This document shows, piece after piece, positions 54,050-62,191 of a stretch of DNA of 64,000 nucleotides. The notes under the pieces are model-generated. The model was not told where the DNA came from and searched no databases. It saw only the letters and a program-made list of their open reading frames with translations. Both the position numbers and the translations under genes were made by a program. The DNA comes from Aureimonas phyllosphaerae (lineage in GTDB: Bacteria; Pseudomonadota; Alphaproteobacteria; Rhizobiales; Rhizobiaceae): NCBI RefSeq assembly GCF_900113065.1, contig NZ_FOOA01000001.1, positions 310,001-374,000 of the forward strand, given 5' to 3'. Each line of letters begins with the position of its first letter. The stretch's first letter is position 1.

Positions 54050-56611
54050 GTGACAGCGCCGCTCTCCACACCGCCCCGCGACCTGCCCGGCTTCGACCTG
54101 CCGGAGGCGTTCCTGCGTTGGTTCGCGCAAAAGGGCTGGTCGCCGCGCCCGCACCAGCTCGATCTCCTCCAGCGCGCCGAGAACGGCGCTTCGGTGCTCC
54201 TGATCGCGCCGACGGGCGCCGGCAAGACGCTGGCGGGCTTCCTGCCGGCGCTGGTCGATCTCTCGCGGCGGCGCAAGCGCCGGCCGGGCACGCGGCCGCC
54301 CGGCATCCACACGCTCTACATCTCGCCGCTGAAGGCGCTCGCCACCGACATTCGACGCAACCTCGAAAAGCCGGTCGACGAGATCGGCCTGTCGATTTCC
54401 CTCGAGGCGCGCACCGGCGACACCTCGCAGGCCAAGCGCCAGCGCCAGAAACTGAAGCCGCCCGACATCATGCTGACGACGCCCGAGCAGCTGGCGCTGC
54501 TGATCTCGGCGCCGGACGCGGACAGCTTCTTCTCCGACCTCCGCTACGTGATCTTCGACGAGTTGCATTCGCTCGTCGCCTCCAAGCGCGGCCATCTCCT
54601 GGCGCTCGGCCTTGCGCGTCTCAGGCGCCTCCGCCCCGCGATCCAGACGATCGGCCTGTCCGCGACCGTCACCGACCCGGACGAGCTGCGCGAATGGCTG
54701 GTCGCGCAGGGGCCGGACGCATCGCCGATGGCCGATCTCATCGTCGTCGACGGCGGCGCCAAGCCCGAGATCACCATCCTGAAATCGCGCGAGCGCGTGC
54801 CCTGGCAGGGGCACATGGCGCGCTACGCGATGCCGGAGATCTACGAGGCGATCAAGCAGCACCGCACGACGCTGCTCTTCGTCAACACGCGCTCCCAGGC
54901 CGAACTCCTGTTCCAGGAGCTCTGGCGCATCAACGAGGAGACGCTGCCGATCGCGCTTCACCACGGCTCGCTCGACGTGGCGCAGCGCCGCCGCGTCGAG
55001 GCGGCGATGGCGGCCAACGAGCTGCGCGCCGTGGTCGCGACCTCGACGCTCGACCTCGGCATCGACTGGGGCGACGTCGATCTCGTCGTGCATGTTGGCG
55101 CGCCGAAGGGCGCCTCCCGCCTTGCCCAGCGGATCGGCCGCGCCAACCATCGGATGGACGAGCCGTCGCGCGCCATCCTCGTGCCGGCCAACCGCTTCGA
55201 GGTGATGGAGTGCCAGGCGGCGCTCGATGCCAACTATCTCGGCGCGCAGGACTCGCCGCCGATGCGCGAGGGCTGCCTCGACGTGCTGGCGCAGCACGTC
55301 CTCGGCATGGCTTGCGCCGCGCCCTTCCGCTCCGAGGACCTCTATGGCGAGGTCGTCACCGCTTCCCCCTATCGCGATCTCGACCGCGACACGTTCGACC
55401 GCGTCGTCGATTTCGTCGCGACCGGCGGCTATTCGCTCCGCGTCTACGACCGCTACGCCAAGATCCGCCTGACCGAGGACGGAACGTGGCGTGTGACGCA
55501 CCCGTCCGTGGTGCAGGGCTACCGGATGAACGCCGGCACGATCATCGAGTCGGAAGCGCTCCTCGTGCGCCTCATCCGCGCCAAGACGAAGAGTGGCATG
55601 GCGCGCGGCGGGCCGGTGCTCGGCAAGATCGAGGAGAACTTCCTCGAGACGCTGGCCATCGGGGACACGTTCCTGTTCTCCGGCCAGGTGCTGAAGTTCG
55701 AAGGCATCCACGAGATGGAATGCCTCGTCACCAAGACGCGGGACGACGAGGCGAAGGTCCCCTATTACGGCGGCCAGAAGTTTCCGCTGACCACCTTCCT
55801 CGCGGCCAAGGTGCGCGAGATGCTGGCCGACCCGACGCAGTGGGGCGCCCTGCCCTCCCAAGTCGGCGAGTGGCTCGCGATCCAGAAGCGCAAGTCCGCG
55901 ATCCCCGGACCGAACGACCTCCTGATCGAGACCTTTCCCAACGGCAACCGCTTCTTCATGGTCGCCTATCCGTTCGAGGGCCGCCTCGCGCACCAGACGC
56001 TCGGCATGCTCCTCACACGCCGGCTGGAGCGCGCGCGCGCCAAGCCGCTCGGCTTCGTCGCCACCGACTACGCCCTCTCCATCTGGGGACGCGCCGACAT
56101 GGGCGAGATGATCGGGTCGGGCAAGCTGTCGCTGGAAGACCTCTTCGACGAGGACATGCTGGGCGACGATCTGGAGGCCTGGATGGCCGACAGCTGGCTC
56201 CTGAAGCGGACCTTCCGCCAGTGCGCCGTGATCGCGGGCCTCGTGATGAAGCGCCAGCCGGGACGCGAGAAGACCGGGCGGCAGATGACAGTCTCGTCCG
56301 ACCTCGTCTACGACGTCCTGCGGGCGCACGAGCCCGACCACATCCTCCTGCGGGCAACCTGGGCGGACGCGGCGACCGGCCTTCTCGACGTCAAGCGCGT
56401 GTCGGACCTCCTTGCCCGCATCAAGCGCCACATTCTGCACAAGGACCTCGAGGAGATCTCGCCGCTCGCCGTGCCGATCATGCTGGAGGCCGGGCGCGAA
56501 CGCATCGAGGGCGAGGCCCGCGACGACCTCCTCGCCGAGGCGATGGAGGAGGAGCTGATCATCAAGGCGCTCGGCGAAGTGAAGGACTTCCGATCGAACT
56601 ACCTGCGCTGA
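54050..56611 (+). CDS. Ligase-associated DEXH-box helicase (Lhr-like)
   Basis: This superfamily 2 DNA helicase of Lhr type belongs to the ligase-associated DNA-damage set. The 853-residue protein has Walker A Ala-Pro-Thr-Gly-Ala-Gly-Lys-Thr (about 53-60) and the DEAH-type box Asp-Glu-Leu-His. Motif III Leu-Ser-Ala-Thr-Val and motif VI Gln-Arg-Ile-Gly-Arg-Ala-Asn-His follow, then the Lhr C-terminal region. The GTG at 54050 is directly preceded by GGAG with no spacing, so a different start may be used. The 3' end overlaps the convergent blh gene by 13 bp. Confidence 0.9.
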   Translation: MTAPLSTPPRDLPGFDLPEAFLRWFAQKGWSPRPHQLDLLQRAENGASVLLIAPTGAGKTLAGFLPALVDLSRRRKRRPGTRPPGIHTLYISPLKALATDIRRNLEKPVDEIGLSISLEARTGDTSQAKRQRQKLKPPDIMLTTPEQLALLISAPDADSFFSDLRYVIFDELHSLVASKRGHLLALGLARLRRLRPAIQTIGLSATVTDPDELREWLVAQGPDASPMADLIVVDGGAKPEITILKSRERVPWQGHMARYAMPEIYEAIKQHRTTLLFVNTRSQAELLFQELWRINEETLPIALHHGSLDVAQRRRVEAAMAANELRAVVATSTLDLGIDWGDVDLVVHVGAPKGASRLAQRIGRANHRMDEPSRAILVPANRFEVMECQAALDANYLGAQDSPPMREGCLDVLAQHVLGMACAAPFRSEDLYGEVVTASPYRDLDRDTFDRVVDFVATGGYSLRVYDRYAKIRLTEDGTWRVTHPSVVQGYRMNAGTIIESEALLVRLIRAKTKSGMARGGPVLGKIEENFLETLAIGDTFLFSGQVLKFEGIHEMECLVTKTRDDEAKVPYYGGQKFPLTTFLAAKVREMLADPTQWGALPSQVGEWLAIQKRKSAIPGPNDLLIETFPNGNRFFMVAYPFEGRLAHQTLGMLLTRRLERARAKPLGFVATDYALSIWGRADMGEMIGSGKLSLEDLFDEDMLGDDLEAWMADSWLLKRTFRQCAVIAGLVMKRQPGREKTGRQMTVSSDLVYDVLRAHEPDHILLRATWADAATGLLDVKRVSDLLARIKRHILHKDLEEISPLAVPIMLEAGRERIEGEARDDLLAEAMEEELIIKALGEVKDFRSNYLR

Positions 56612-57546
56612 GGCGACGCGCCGCTGGCCGTGCCGTCCCGGGTGAACAGCGGTGTCACCAGCATGTGCGGCACGGTGAGCGCCGCGAGGCCGATGAAGAT
56701 CGAGCCGAGAGCCGGCGCCGGCCCCTGTGACAGCCATAGCGCCAATCCGGCGAAGAAGAGGGCCGCACCAACGAGCGTCGGTGCGCAGGCACGCAGATAC
56801 GCAGGCAGGGTCGGCAGGTCGAGCCGCTGCATTCTCTCACGTGTCTCGCCGTGGCTGTGGATCAGGGCGAAGACGAGGGCGAAGCCGACCAGTGGAGAGA
56901 AGACGATCAACGCCGTGGCGCCGAGCGCGATCTCCGCGGCGCCTTCGCGATCGCGATGCCGAACCCGAGAAAGAGCGGCACCGACCGCAGCAAGGAGGAC
57001 CAGCGGCGCGAGCCATCCGGCGAGGCGCGCGAGGGTGATCCCGTCCTGCGGCGTCGACAGCAGTCCGAACAGCTGCGCGAGCGCATCCTCGTGCAGGAGC
57101 GCCGGCAGTGTGATCGGCATCAGGCCGCGTGCGAACCGTTCCGCCGTGCGGGCCTTCCAGGATCGGGCATGGACGTCGTCGATCGCGAAATGCACCGCCG
57201 ATAGGAGCAGGAAGGCGGCGAGCACGACACCGGGCGAAGCTTGCCAGAAGGCGAGCATTGCCCCGGCCGCGCCGAGATAGGCCGCGAGGAAGGCCGTCAG
57301 GCGTCCCAGTTGAGGCCGTGGCGGCTCGCCGCGCAGCGCCAGGAGATGGTCGCTCGCCCCGTGCGGCAGTCCGACGGCTAGGATCAGGACGGCCGCGAAG
57401 GCGAGAGGCGCTGAACCTCTCGCCCCGTCGGCTGCAAAGGCGAGGACGGCAAAGCCCGCCGCAGCGACGAGACGCCCGGACACGGCCGGGCCGGCTGCTG
57501 CCCCGACCGCTCTAGATGCGACCGGCTTGTCGGCGACGAGCGTCAT
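56599..57546 (-). CDS. blh: Brp/Blh-type beta-carotene 15,15'-dioxygenase
   Basis: Blh cleaves beta-carotene to two molecules of retinal, the chromophore of the rhodopsin encoded next to it. The 315-residue membrane protein has several hydrophobic helices and the family's histidine clusters: Leu-Pro-His-Gly-Ala-Ser-Asp-His (62-67), Ser-Ala-Val-His-Phe (His119), Ile-His-Ser-His-Gly (His230/232) and Val-Pro-His-Met-Leu-Val (His294). These bind the iron. The gene is 17 bp after the rhodopsin stop, so it is the second gene of an operon. The ATG is preceded by a GGGGGGCGGTGG stretch. Confidence 0.9.
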   Translation of the reverse strand: MTLVADKPVASRAVGAAAGPAVSGRLVAAAGFAVLAFAADGARGSAPLAFAAVLILAVGLPHGASDHLLALRGEPPRPQLGRLTAFLAAYLGAAGAMLAFWQASPGVVLAAFLLLSAVHFAIDDVHARSWKARTAERFARGLMPITLPALLHEDALAQLFGLLSTPQDGITLARLAGWLAPLVLLAAVGAALSRVRHRDREGAAEIALGATALIVFSPLVGFALVFALIHSHGETRERMQRLDLPTLPAYLRACAPTLVGAALFFAGLALWLSQGPAPALGSIFIGLAALTVPHMLVTPLFTRDGTASGASPQRR

Positions 57547-57563
57547 CCACCGCCCCCCGGTCG

Positions 57564-58271
57564 TCAGGCCAGACGCCGCGCCTCGCGGCGCTCCAGCTCC
57601 GGCTCGGCTGTCTTCAGCCGCTCGCCCACGAGGAGGCCATAGCCGACCTTGGCGGCGACATCGAGAACGAGGATTGCCCAGATGCTGGCGGCCGACGAGA
57701 TCGTGCCGAAGCCCTCAGGTCCGAGCGCGAAAACCACCGGGTAGGCCAGCCAGACGACCGAGAGCTGCAGCGCGTTCTGGCGATAGACCTTGTCGAGGTC
57801 GCCGCCGTAGTTGGCGGAGCGCTCGCGCAGCGGGCCCCAGAGAAGGTAGTAGACGCCCGCGAACGCCGCACAGGACCACAGGAACCAAATCAGGCGGGTC
57901 GTGCCGTCGAGGCTGATGGCCGACAGAAGACCGGCGAGGATCATCAGCGCATCGAGGCCGATGATGGCGGTGAGGTAGCCGCCCTGACGCGGGTGTTCAT
58001 GCAGGGCCAGCGCCACGAGGCCGGCCAGAAGGAGTGGCGTCGTGAAGATCCAGTCCACGTAGCGCGGCAGGTAGACCAGGGCGCCATCGCCGCGATCCCA
58101 GACGAAATTGCCGAGATACATCGCGAGATAGGCGGTCGCAGCGATGAACGGGACGAGCGCGTGGATCTGCGTGTGATGGCGGATCGCATTGGACTTCGAG
58201 CCCGTCGCGTAGATGGCGAGGGAGCCGACCGACATCGCGACGAAGCCGATCAACAGGGCGGTGCTTTCCAT
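57564..58271 (-). CDS. Microbial rhodopsin, bacteriorhodopsin-type, DTG motif (predicted light-driven proton pump)
   Basis: The 235-residue seven-helix protein resembles bacteriorhodopsin (BR) more than proteorhodopsin. By eye, retinal Lys208 lies in Leu-Asp-Val-Ala-Ala-Lys (BR K216), and Asp204 matches D212. Helix C Arg70-Tyr-Val-Asp73-Trp-Ile-Phe-Thr77 matches R82, D85 and T89. Gly84 replaces BR D96, giving an Asp-Thr-Gly triad. Glu186 matches E194 but E204 is Ser. Leu81 (BR L93) suggests green absorption. The start could be GTG 58277 or ATG 58271. Outward proton pumping is inferred from Asp85 and Thr89. Confidence 0.92.
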   Translation of the reverse strand: MESTALLIGFVAMSVGSLAIYATGSKSNAIRHHTQIHALVPFIAATAYLAMYLGNFVWDRGDGALVYLPRYVDWIFTTPLLLAGLVALALHEHPRQGGYLTAIIGLDALMILAGLLSAISLDGTTRLIWFLWSCAAFAGVYYLLWGPLRERSANYGGDLDKVYRQNALQLSVVWLAYPVVFALGPEGFGTISSAASIWAILVLDVAAKVGYGLLVGERLKTAEPELERREARRLA

Positions 58272-58306
58272 GATCACGAAACCTTGAGGAGCGAAGGTTC
58301 TGTGCG

Positions 58307-58331
58307 AACACGGAGGCGTTACCGAAGTTCC
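58307..58331 (-). promoter_or_regulatory. Candidate EcfG-type promoter of the rhodopsin-blh operon
   Basis: GGAAC (58331-58327) is followed after 16 bases by TGTT (58310-58307) on the minus strand. The general-stress sigma EcfG consensus is GGAAC-N16/17-CGTT, so one base differs. The start codon lies 36 bases downstream. Only sequence match supports it. Confidence 0.4.
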
Positions 58332-58395
58332 GCCCTTACGGATGGTTTAGTCGTCGCAGGCATTTCCGGGACCATTCGGAAGCACTGAAAGCGAA

Positions 58396-58420
58396 GCGAC
58401 GCGGCGAATTTCCGCGTCGC
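58396..58420 (-). terminator. Hairpin after the SulP gene
   Basis: GCGACGCGG and CCGCGTCGC pair around a 7-base loop, 11 bp after the SulP stop on the minus strand. No strong T-run follows, so termination may be partial and rhodopsin could be read from the SulP gene. Confidence 0.55.
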
Positions 58421-58430
58421 CTCGTCGTCG

Positions 58431-59915
58431 TCAGTGGCCCGCCGGCAGTTCCAGCGCGTCGGCCCGGTTCTGGATCGTCAGCTTGTCGACGATCGTCTGC
58501 GAGGCCGCGTTGAGGCCGACGACTTCGACGGCAACGCCGGCCTTTCGGAATTTCAGGACCGCCTTGTCTAAGGCACCGACGCCGGTGAGGTCCCAGATAT
58601 GGGCGCGGCTGACGTCGATCGTGACATGCGACAGCGGCTCCCGGAAATCGAAGCTTTCCAGGAAGCGCCCGGCCGAGGCGAAGAAGACCTGTCCCTCGAC
58701 GACATAGGTCCGTGCGCGCCCGTCGTTCGACGCGACGCTGGTGACCGCGAAGATCTGGGCGATCTTGGACGCGAAGAAAAGGCCCGACAGGAGCACGCCC
58801 GCAAACACGCCGAGCGCGAGATTGTGGGTCCAGACCACGATCACGACCACCGTCAGCATCACGACGGAGGAGCGACGCGGATGCGTGACAAGGCTCTTCA
58901 GCGAAGCCCAGTCGAACGTGCCGATCGAGACCATGATCATGATGGCGACGAGCGCCGGCATCGGGATCACGGCGACCCAGTTGCCGAGCACGACGATCAG
59001 GAAGAGGAGCGCGACGCCCGCAAACAAGCAGGACAGACGCCCGCGGCCGCCCGAGCGGATGTTGATGCCGGACTGGCCGATCATCGCGCAGCCCGCCATG
59101 CCGCCGAAGAAGCCGGTGACGAAGTTGGCGATGCCCTGCCCGAAGCATTCGCGATTCTTGTCCGAGCCGGTGTCGGTGAGATCGTCGACGACCTGGGCGG
59201 TCATCAGCGACTCCAGAAGCCCGACCAGTGCGATCGCCACCGAATAGGGCAGGATGATCTGCAACGTCTCGAGATTGAAGGGCACGTCGGGCAGGAAGAA
59301 GCTCGGGAAGCTCGACGGAAGCTGGCCCATGTCGCCGACCGTGCGCACGTCGATGCCGAAGGCGAGGACCACGGCCGTGATCGCGACGATCGCCACCAGC
59401 GGTGACGGGATCGCCTTGGTCACATACGGGAAGAGGTAGATGATGGCGAGCGCGGCGGCGACCAGAACGTAGGTCATGTCGGGAACGCCGATCAGCTCGG
59501 GCATCTGGGCCAGAAAGATCAGGATCGCCAATGCGTTGACGAAGCCGGTCATCACCGAGCGCGAGACGAAGCGCATGAGGTCGCCGAGCCGGAGAAACCC
59601 GGCCGCCATCTGCACGAGGCCCGCCAGCACCGTCGCGGCGAAGAGGTATTGCAGCCCGTGGTCGCGCACCAGCGTGACCATGAGGACGGCGGTCGCCGCG
59701 GTGGCGGCCGAGATCATGCCGGGCCGGCCGCCGAAGATGGCGGTCAGGACGGCGATGGAGAACGAGGCGTAGAGTCCCACCTGCGGGTCGACGCCCGCGA
59801 TGATGGAGAAGGCGATCGCCTCGGGAATGAGCGCGAGCGCCACCACGAGGCCGGACAAAAGATCGCCACGGACATTGCCGAGCCATTCGGCCCGGAGGTT
59901 ATCGGTCGAAAACAT
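58431..59915 (-). CDS. SulP-family anion transporter with STAS domain
   Basis: This 494-residue SulP transporter carries sulfate, bicarbonate or related anions. The membrane core (about 15-380) has Leu-Ile-Pro-Glu-Ala-Ile-Ala-Phe-Ser (TM1 signature) and [12 protein letters not shown]. A cytoplasmic STAS domain (about 400-494) has [12 protein letters not shown]. The substrate cannot be told from sequence alone. The ATG 59915 or TTG 59927 may be the start. It lies directly upstream of rhodopsin-blh in the same direction. Confidence 0.88.
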   Translation of the reverse strand: MFSTDNLRAEWLGNVRGDLLSGLVVALALIPEAIAFSIIAGVDPQVGLYASFSIAVLTAIFGGRPGMISAATAATAVLMVTLVRDHGLQYLFAATVLAGLVQMAAGFLRLGDLMRFVSRSVMTGFVNALAILIFLAQMPELIGVPDMTYVLVAAALAIIYLFPYVTKAIPSPLVAIVAITAVVLAFGIDVRTVGDMGQLPSSFPSFFLPDVPFNLETLQIILPYSVAIALVGLLESLMTAQVVDDLTDTGSDKNRECFGQGIANFVTGFFGGMAGCAMIGQSGINIRSGGRGRLSCLFAGVALLFLIVVLGNWVAVIPMPALVAIMIMVSIGTFDWASLKSLVTHPRRSSVVMLTVVVIVVWTHNLALGVFAGVLLSGLFFASKIAQIFAVTSVASNDGRARTYVVEGQVFFASAGRFLESFDFREPLSHVTIDVSRAHIWDLTGVGALDKAVLKFRKAGVAVEVVGLNAASQTIVDKLTIQNRADALELPAGH

Positions 59916-60145
59916 GAGCGGAAACAACGAGGATCTCGGCGACGCCGGAAGCCCTTAGGGCTCGATCGCGAGGAGTCTGGACGTCGCTGGATTGGCCGAG
60001 GGATAGGCGCCCGGCATAGCCACCCGGCGCGCCGGGTCCATTGTGCAGTTTCTTAATGTCTTGCACCGGCGCCGGAATCAAGTGCCGATCGTCGCACCGC
60101 CTTGCCTTCGCCGCCATTTATCGATTCCAAGAACGCTTCAGGAAC

Positions 60146-60889
60146 ATGGACGACCCGGACGCAGAACGCATGAACATGATCCATCGCCGGATGCGGCAGG
60201 GCGAAGCGCCGGGGTTCGAGACGGTGCTGAACGGCGGCGACGTCGTGTGCGACCCCTCCGGCGTCCTCTATGCGCCGGCCGAGCGGCTGATGGTCGTCTC
60301 CGACCTCCATCTCGAAAAGGGCGCGGCTTTTGCCCGGCGCGGCATGTTCCTGCCGCCCTACGACACGCAGGCGACGCTCCTGCTGCTGGAGGCCGCGCTC
60401 GACCGCTACCAGCCGCACGTCGTCGTGGCGCTCGGCGATAGCTTCCACGACCGGCATGGCGCGGGCCTGATGCCAGACGAGCCGCGCACCCGCCTCAAGG
60501 CCGCGATGGCCGGCCGCGACTGGATCTGGATCGAGGGCAACCATGATCCGGAACCGCCCGCCGGTCTCGGTGGGGTCTGCGCCGAGGAGGTTTCGATCGG
60601 GCCCTGGCATTTCCGGCATGAGCCGACGCCAGGGGCACGGGCCGGCGAGGTCGCCGGCCATCTGCATCCGTCCGCGCGCGTCAGCGGCAACGGTCGCAGC
60701 GTACGGGGTCCGTGCTTCGCCAGCGACGGCGCGCGCATGGTGATGCCGTCCTTCGGCGTGACGACTGGCGGGCTGAACGTCCTCAGCGCGCCGTTCGCCG
60801 GCCTGTTCCGGCCAGAGACGGCGCGCGCCTACGTGATCGGCGCGGCGCGGATCTATCCGATCCCGTTCGCCTCGCTCAGCCGTGGCTGA
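60146..60889 (+). CDS. pdeM: Ligase-associated phosphoesterase/endonuclease PdeM
   Basis: PdeM is the metallophosphoesterase of the ligase-associated DNA-damage set. The 247-residue protein has the metallophosphoesterase motifs Val-Ser-Asp-Leu-His-Leu-Glu-Lys-Gly (about 51-59), Leu-Gly-Asp-Ser-Phe-His-Asp (about 97-103) and Glu-Gly-Asn-His-Asp (about 131-135). A Gly-His-Leu-His-Pro follows. The start is ATG 60146, two bases after AGGA, or ATG 60170. The helicase, its usual upstream neighbour, is 3.5 kb away, beyond the rhodopsin module. Confidence 0.87.
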   Translation: MDDPDAERMNMIHRRMRQGEAPGFETVLNGGDVVCDPSGVLYAPAERLMVVSDLHLEKGAAFARRGMFLPPYDTQATLLLLEAALDRYQPHVVVALGDSFHDRHGAGLMPDEPRTRLKAAMAGRDWIWIEGNHDPEPPAGLGGVCAEEVSIGPWHFRHEPTPGARAGEVAGHLHPSARVSGNGRSVRGPCFASDGARMVMPSFGVTTGGLNVLSAPFAGLFRPETARAYVIGAARIYPIPFASLSRG

Positions 60890-60892
60890 GCC

Positions 60893-61387
60893 TCAGTAGG
60901 CCAGCGGCTGCGCCGAGGCATAGGCAGTGATCGCCAGCGCGACGACCGCACCGACGGTGAGCACGATGCGCAGCGGCGCGAACCAAGGCGTCGTGATGCG
61001 CCCGGCACGGATTGCCGTGACGTCCCAGACCCCCTGCACGGCGAAGGCGACCGCCAGCCCGACGAAGGACCACGGCGAGGGAAGCAGCGTGCAGACCCAG
61101 GCGAAGATCGCCGGGATGACGGACTGCGCCAGCGTCGTCGGGCTCTGGCGGCCTGGCTCGTTCAGCGCCGCGCCCCAGCGGATGCCGCCGAGGAAGGACA
61201 GGATCACCGCGCCGTAGGAGAGGACCACGAAGGGCAGATCGGGAAGTGGGATGACCTCGGACCCCGTCACGATCATCCAGGCGCCGACGAAGAAGGGCAC
61301 CAGGCCGCCGAGGCCAAGAATCCAGGCCGCGCGGACCATCTGCTCGGCCCGGCTGCGCGGCAGGGCGGATGAAGCGTCGTCGTGCAT
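60893..61387 (-). CDS. DUF3429-family membrane protein
   Basis: The 164-residue protein has about five membrane segments and the DUF3429 signature Ser-Phe-Leu-Gly-Gly-Ile-Arg-Trp-Gly-Ala-Ala-Leu (about 63-74). It is an inner-membrane protein of unknown function. It is three bases from the convergent pdeM stop and six bases downstream of the TIGR02186-like gene. Confidence 0.85.
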   Translation of the reverse strand: MHDDASSALPRSRAEQMVRAAWILGLGGLVPFFVGAWMIVTGSEVIPLPDLPFVVLSYGAVILSFLGGIRWGAALNEPGRQSPTTLAQSVIPAIFAWVCTLLPSPWSFVGLAVAFAVQGVWDVTAIRAGRITTPWFAPLRIVLTVGAVVALAITAYASAQPLAY

Positions 61388-61393
61388 TTTCGA

Positions 61394-62191
61394 TCAGTCC
61401 CGTTTGAAGACAAGCCGGCCGAACCAGCCGGTGAACACCGCCACCCCGACGGCGAGCAGCCCATAGAAGAAGCCGTTCGTCGCGGCGAAGCGGGATATCT
61501 GGCTCTCGACGCCCGTCTTGACCACCCAAAGATCCTTCGATCTCTCTCGCACGAAGATCCCTTCGCGAAACAGGATCGCACGCGCGACGTGGCGGCCGAC
61601 CGGCAGATCGGCGGGCAGCTGGAGATTGGCGCGAAACAGGGTGGCGCTGACGAACTCGATCCCGCCAGAGGTCTGGCCGTAGAGCGCCGACTGCTCGCCG
61701 AGACGCTTCACCGCGTCGGAGAACTCCGCCTTGCGCTCCGGACGCACGGTGCGAAGGCTTGGCGCGTCGAACTCGAGGTTCTCGACGCCGATGTCGAGCT
61801 GGCGCAGCGTCACCGCCGGAGCGATGTCGCGCAGCGGCCGCGTCGAGACGAGCGAGTAGGAACTCGGCACGCCGTTGAAGCGCTCGGCCGCGCGGTTGAT
61901 CCAGAGGCCGAGCGTGCGTTCCTTCTCGCGGACCACGATGTCGCGGCGCGGACCTTCCAGGATCACCACGATGTCGTAGCGCCCCTGGCGCACGAGGCGC
62001 TGATCGGCATTGTCCAGCGCGCCGAAGACGACGAGGCGCGAGCCGCCGAAGTTGGTGCCGACGGAGATCGTCTCGGTGGACAGGCCGATCTCGAACGTCT
62101 CGGTGAGGGGTGCCGGGTTGTCCTGCGCCAGCGCCGCAGCCGGCAGCAGGAGAACGAGCGCCGCGGCCATGAGGCTCCGCCGCGCCCTCAC
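61394..62191 (-). CDS. TIGR02186-family protein (exporter-associated membrane protein)
   Basis: The 265-residue protein has a signal peptide (about 1-22, ending Ala-Leu-Ala-Gln), an extracytoplasmic domain and one C-terminal membrane helix (about 240-260). The layout, the Ile-Gly-Leu-Ser-Thr-Glu-Thr-Ile motif and the place next to a TauE/SafE gene match the TIGR02186 family. These proteins are probably associated with sulfur-anion export. The start overlaps the exporter stop by four bases (ATGA). Confidence 0.8.
   Translation of the reverse strand: MRARRSLMAAALVLLLPAAALAQDNPAPLTETFEIGLSTETISVGTNFGGSRLVVFGALDNADQRLVRQGRYDIVVILEGPRRDIVVREKERTLGLWINRAAERFNGVPSSYSLVSTRPLRDIAPAVTLRQLDIGVENLEFDAPSLRTVRPERKAEFSDAVKRLGEQSALYGQTSGGIEFVSATLFRANLQLPADLPVGRHVARAILFREGIFVRERSKDLWVVKTGVESQISRFAATNGFFYGLLAVGVAVFTGWFGRLVFKRD

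Noticed and set aside
53297-56737. A 1146-codon open frame antisense to the YitT and helicase genes
   Set aside because: It is Arg/Ala/His-rich with no domain, as is typical of antisense frames in GC-rich DNA; the helicase on the other strand has complete motifs.
57564-58271. Classification as proteorhodopsin or xanthorhodopsin
   Set aside because: Helix B lacks the His of proteorhodopsin, and the position of the carotenoid-antenna Gly is Phe; helix C and G sequences are closest to bacteriorhodopsin.
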